Notes under the pieces: model-generated | Seen by the model: the letters and a program-made list of their open reading frames with translations, nothing else | What the model was told of the DNA's origin: nothing | The model's database searches: none | Made by a program: the position numbers and the translations under genes | Part shown: in pieces, positions 14,074-15,637 of the stretch | Numbering within the stretch: the stretch's first letter is position 1 | Layout of the letters: every line of letters begins with the position of its first letter | NCBI GenBank assembly: GCA_902783825.1 | Contig: CACZSJ010000174.1 | Location: 1-15,637 of the forward strand | Source: Oscillospiraceae bacterium | Lineage (GTDB): Bacteria; Bacillota; Clostridia; Oscillospirales; Oscillospiraceae | DNA: 15,637 bases | Direction of reading: 5' to 3'

Positions 14074-14176
14074 TATTATCCGACAAAATTCGGTCAAAAT
14101 AATTTCTTCTTTTTTTCTAAAGGAAACAAAATAGCGGCAAAGCACTTTTCTCTATCATTTTCCCCGTATTTTCTGC

Positions 14177-14205
14177 TTTTCTTTTCGAGACTTATGTGCT
14201 ATAAT
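14177..14205 (+). promoter_or_regulatory. Extended -10 promoter of smpB
   Basis: TATAAT at 14200-14205 is preceded by TGTGC, matching the nudF promoter core base for base over TGTGCTATAATT (14195-14206). The -35 at 17 bases, TTTTCT (14177-14182), is weak. The predicted start near 14212 gives a leader of about 20 bases before the smpB start, including the AAAGGA ribosome site at 14218. Confidence 0.72.
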
Positions 14206-14230
14206 TTATGCGCTGTGAAAGGATGTGGGA

Positions 14231-14707
14231 TTGTTGGCGGCAAAACAGCAAGGAATCAAGAAAATCGCGGACAACCGCAAGGCCTATCACGAGTATTTTG
14301 TGCTGGAACGCTTTGAGGCCGGGATCGAGCTGGCCGGTACGGAGGTCAAGTCCATCCGTGCAGGTCAAGTAAATCTGAAGGACGCTTTTTGTACCGTGAA
14401 AAATGGGGAGCTTTTCGTGCGCGGCATGCACATCAGTCCCTACGAGCACGGCAACATCTTCAACAAGGATCCCGTCCGGCCACGGCGACTGCTGATGCAC
14501 AAACGGGAAATCCTCAAGCTGCACGCCCGGGTGATGCAGGACGGTGTCGCCCTCGTTCCCCTTTCCCTTTACTTTAAAGACAGCCGCGTAAAGGTAGAGT
14601 TGGGCCTGTGCAAAGGCAAAAAGCTCTACGATAAGCGCAGCAGCGAGGCGGAGCGCCAGTCCCGCCGCGACATTGACAGAATCATGAAGGAGAAAAACAA
14701 CCAATGA
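14231..14707 (+). CDS. smpB: SsrA-binding protein SmpB
   Basis: SmpB binds the tRNA-like domain of tmRNA and mimics the anticodon stem, delivering tmRNA to ribosomes stalled without a stop codon. The 158 residues match the family. Visible motifs are NRKAYHEYFVLERFEAGIEL, GTEVKSIRAGQVNLKDAF (37-54), the MHISPYEHGN segment (66-75), and the basic C-terminal tail KLYDKRSSEAERQSRRDIDR, which enters the mRNA channel. The TTG at 14231 is chosen because AAAGGA lies seven bases upstream; the next codon is also TTG, and the GTG at 14225 is only one base from that site. The stop overlaps the cyclophilin start as ATGA. The partner RNA gene ssrA lies 581 bases downstream. Confidence 0.98.
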   Translation: MLAAKQQGIKKIADNRKAYHEYFVLERFEAGIELAGTEVKSIRAGQVNLKDAFCTVKNGELFVRGMHISPYEHGNIFNKDPVRPRRLLMHKREILKLHARVMQDGVALVPLSLYFKDSRVKVELGLCKGKKLYDKRSSEAERQSRRDIDRIMKEKNNQ

Positions 14708-15222
14708 ACAATCCGATTGTCACCATTGAAATGGAAAACGGCGATGTGATCAAGGCCGAGCTTTATCCCGAAGTCGCGCCCAACACCGTCAACAATTTTA
14801 TCTCCCTGGTCAGCAAGGGCTTTTATGACGGCCTGATTTTCCATCGGGTCATCCCCGGCTTTATGATCCAGGGCGGCGACCCTCAGGGTCTCGGCACGGG
14901 CGGCCCCGGTTACTCCATACGGGGTGAATTTGCCGCTAACCGTTTTGCTAACAATTTGAAGCATAGCCGCGGCGTCCTCTCCATGGCACGGGCTATGAAT
15001 CCCGACTCTGCAGGCAGCCAGTTTTTCATCATGCACGAAGACGCCCCGCACCTGGACGGGCAGTATGCCGCTTTCGGCAAGGTCATTGAGGGCATCGAGG
15101 CCGTGGATCGTGTGTGCCAGGTGCGCACGGATTATAACGACAGACCCCGCACGCCTCAGGTCATGAAAAAGCTCAGCGTGGAAACCTTCGGCACGGAATA
15201 TCCCGAACCGGAGACCTGCTGA
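14704..15222 (+). CDS. ppiB: Cyclophilin-type peptidyl-prolyl cis-trans isomerase
   Basis: This cytoplasmic cyclophilin catalyses cis-trans isomerisation of Xaa-Pro bonds and acts as a folding helper. It has 172 residues, without a signal peptide or membrane segment. The active-site set is visible: FHRVIPGFMIQGGDP (46-60, with Arg48, Phe53 and Gln56), GSQFFIM (104-110) and HLDGQYAAFGKVIEG (116-130). The start ATG overlaps the smpB stop; AAGGAG lies 11 bases upstream inside smpB, a rather long spacing, so coupling with smpB probably matters. Placement between smpB and ssrA is notable because those two partners are usually close neighbours. The gene symbol is by family and not by demonstrated orthology. 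Confidence 0.94.
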   Translation: MNNPIVTIEMENGDVIKAELYPEVAPNTVNNFISLVSKGFYDGLIFHRVIPGFMIQGGDPQGLGTGGPGYSIRGEFAANRFANNLKHSRGVLSMARAMNPDSAGSQFFIMHEDAPHLDGQYAAFGKVIEGIEAVDRVCQVRTDYNDRPRTPQVMKKLSVETFGTEYPEPETC

Positions 15223-15263
15223 AACCTTTTGCCCTGCGCCACGTCAAATACCACAGGAAACTC

Positions 15264-15283
15264 GCGGGCGTACATGCGCCCGC
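15264..15283 (+). other. GC-rich hairpin just upstream of ssrA
   Basis: GCGGGCG (15264-15270) and CGCCCGC (15277-15283) form a perfect seven-pair stem with a six-base loop, ending five bases before the mature tmRNA 5' end. No T run follows, so it is not a standard intrinsic terminator for ppiB. It may mark or protect the processing site of a tmRNA precursor, or be a weak attenuator. Confidence 0.45.
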
Positions 15284-15288
15284 CTCAT

Positions 15289-15637
15289 GGGGGTGTACTG
15301 GTTTCGACGGGGGTGTGGAGGCAGAAATAGCGGGCGGATGCGCCTACCATCCTTAAAATGGGCAACCTTATAAATTAAAGAACAACAACAATACTGTTCT
15401 TCTCGCTGCTTAATTAGCGAGCGTTCCCCCCGGGAGTACCACGGCCCGGGACGGAGCGTCGACGAGTGGTGAACGTGCGTATGCTAAGCTTTGCGCATAC
15501 CATGCATCATGAAGCTACCAAGTCCCTGAGCGTGACGGCCCGCACTGGGATGAGGGAATGCAAAGGACCGTCTGCGCCCGGAGAAGTTTCTGTCAAAGCG
15601 CTTTCGGACGGGAGTTCGATTCTCCCCACCTCCACCA
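15289..15637 (+). ncRNA. ssrA: Transfer-messenger RNA (tmRNA)
   Basis: tmRNA rescues stalled ribosomes and tags the unfinished protein for proteolysis. The 349-base gene ends exactly with the encoded CCA at the window edge. The acceptor stem pairs GGGGGTG (15289-15295) with CACCTCC (15627-15633), one G-U pair included. The T arm is GGGAG-TTCGATT-CTCCC (15610-15626), and the 5' element GTACTGGTTTCGACGGGG is canonical. A tag frame ends in GCT GCT TAA at 15405-15413 and lies partly in the stem CTCGCT/AGCGAG. The 3' half has further GC-rich helices expected for the pseudoknots, such as GTATGC/GCATAC. No clear promoter lies in the 66 bases after ppiB, so cotranscription with smpB-ppiB followed by RNase P processing is possible. 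The 3' end of ssrA is a frequent integration site for mobile elements; what follows is not visible. Confidence 0.97.
15378..15413 (+). other. tmRNA proteolysis-tag reading frame
   Basis: Reading back from the TAA at 15411 gives the tag (K)NNNNTVLLAA, with the final LAA shared by most bacterial tags and recognised by ClpXP-type proteases. Whether the resume codon is AAG (15378) or the following AAC cannot be decided by eye; both have an A four bases upstream. The Asn run (AAC AAC AAC AAT) and the VLL in place of the common YAL are distinctive. Confidence 0.7.

Larger units (their letters stand above)
13907..14230. other. AT-rich divergent intergenic region between nudF and smpB
   Basis: This is 324 bases without a credible gene. 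It contains the nudF leader and promoter, a tandem palindromic repeat, an A/T-tract block with a perfect inverted repeat (about 14031-14120) and the smpB promoter. The base composition contrasts sharply with the GC-rich coding DNA on both sides. Phased A-tracts suggest bent DNA or UP elements feeding both promoters; this is inference. Confidence 0.7.

Noticed and set aside
14192..14704. Minus-strand 170-codon frame covering smpB
   Set aside because: smpB on the plus strand has full-length family motifs and a promoter; the opposite frame has no domain or ribosome site.
1..15637. CRISPR array, insertion sequence, toxin-antitoxin or defence system
   Set aside because: No regularly spaced repeats, transposase, nuclease-toxin or defence-type genes were seen; all long frames are accounted for by core genes.

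Overview
The window is a gene-dense, GC-rich stretch of core chromosome from an endospore-forming member of the Firmicutes, class Clostridia; the GC content, frequent TTG/GTG starts and sporulation genes (yqfC, yqfD, ylbJ) suggest an Oscillospiraceae/Ruminococcaceae-type anaerobe. That placement is an inference from gene content; no rRNA is present. I found no mobile element, CRISPR array, phage gene or toxin system. It is essentially housekeeping DNA, and the interest lies in its regulatory architecture and small elements.

Region 1 (1-6490, minus strand) is a compact operon in the order yqfC, yqfD, phoH, ybeY, era, yqzL, recO, mutS2; mutS2 runs off the left edge. It is a reduced version of the Bacillus subtilis yqfC-recO cluster: pgpH, dgkA and cdd are missing, but the tiny yqzL gene is retained between era and recO. 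Gene ends touch or overlap, which suggests translational coupling. The functions combine sporulation (YqfC/YqfD), rRNA maturation and 30S assembly (PhoH, YbeY, Era) and recombination or ribosome rescue (RecO, MutS2).

Region 2 (6491-6576) is a short divergent control region. It holds an imperfect palindrome that can be read as two mirror-image sigma-E-like promoters, one for yqfC-yqfD and one for the divergent sporulation membrane gene ylbJ (plus strand, 6577-7536).

Region 3 (7533-13906, minus strand) runs nudF, murA, walJ, rlmH, a DUF2007 gene, a phosphohexomutase, and two half-size CHR-family transporters. murA has its own promoter, and most downstream genes overlap or nearly abut. The last gene meets ylbJ tail to tail with a 4-base overlap. 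A strong intrinsic-terminator-like hairpin for this operon lies inside the ylbJ coding sequence.

Region 4 (13907-14230) is the only long gene-free stretch. It is AT-rich, with A-tracts, a perfect inverted repeat, a tandem palindromic repeat and two divergent extended -10 promoters (nudF and smpB) that share an identical 12-base core.

Region 5 (14231-15637, plus strand) is smpB, a cyclophilin gene and ssrA (tmRNA), the trans-translation module. The window stops exactly at the CCA end of tmRNA.
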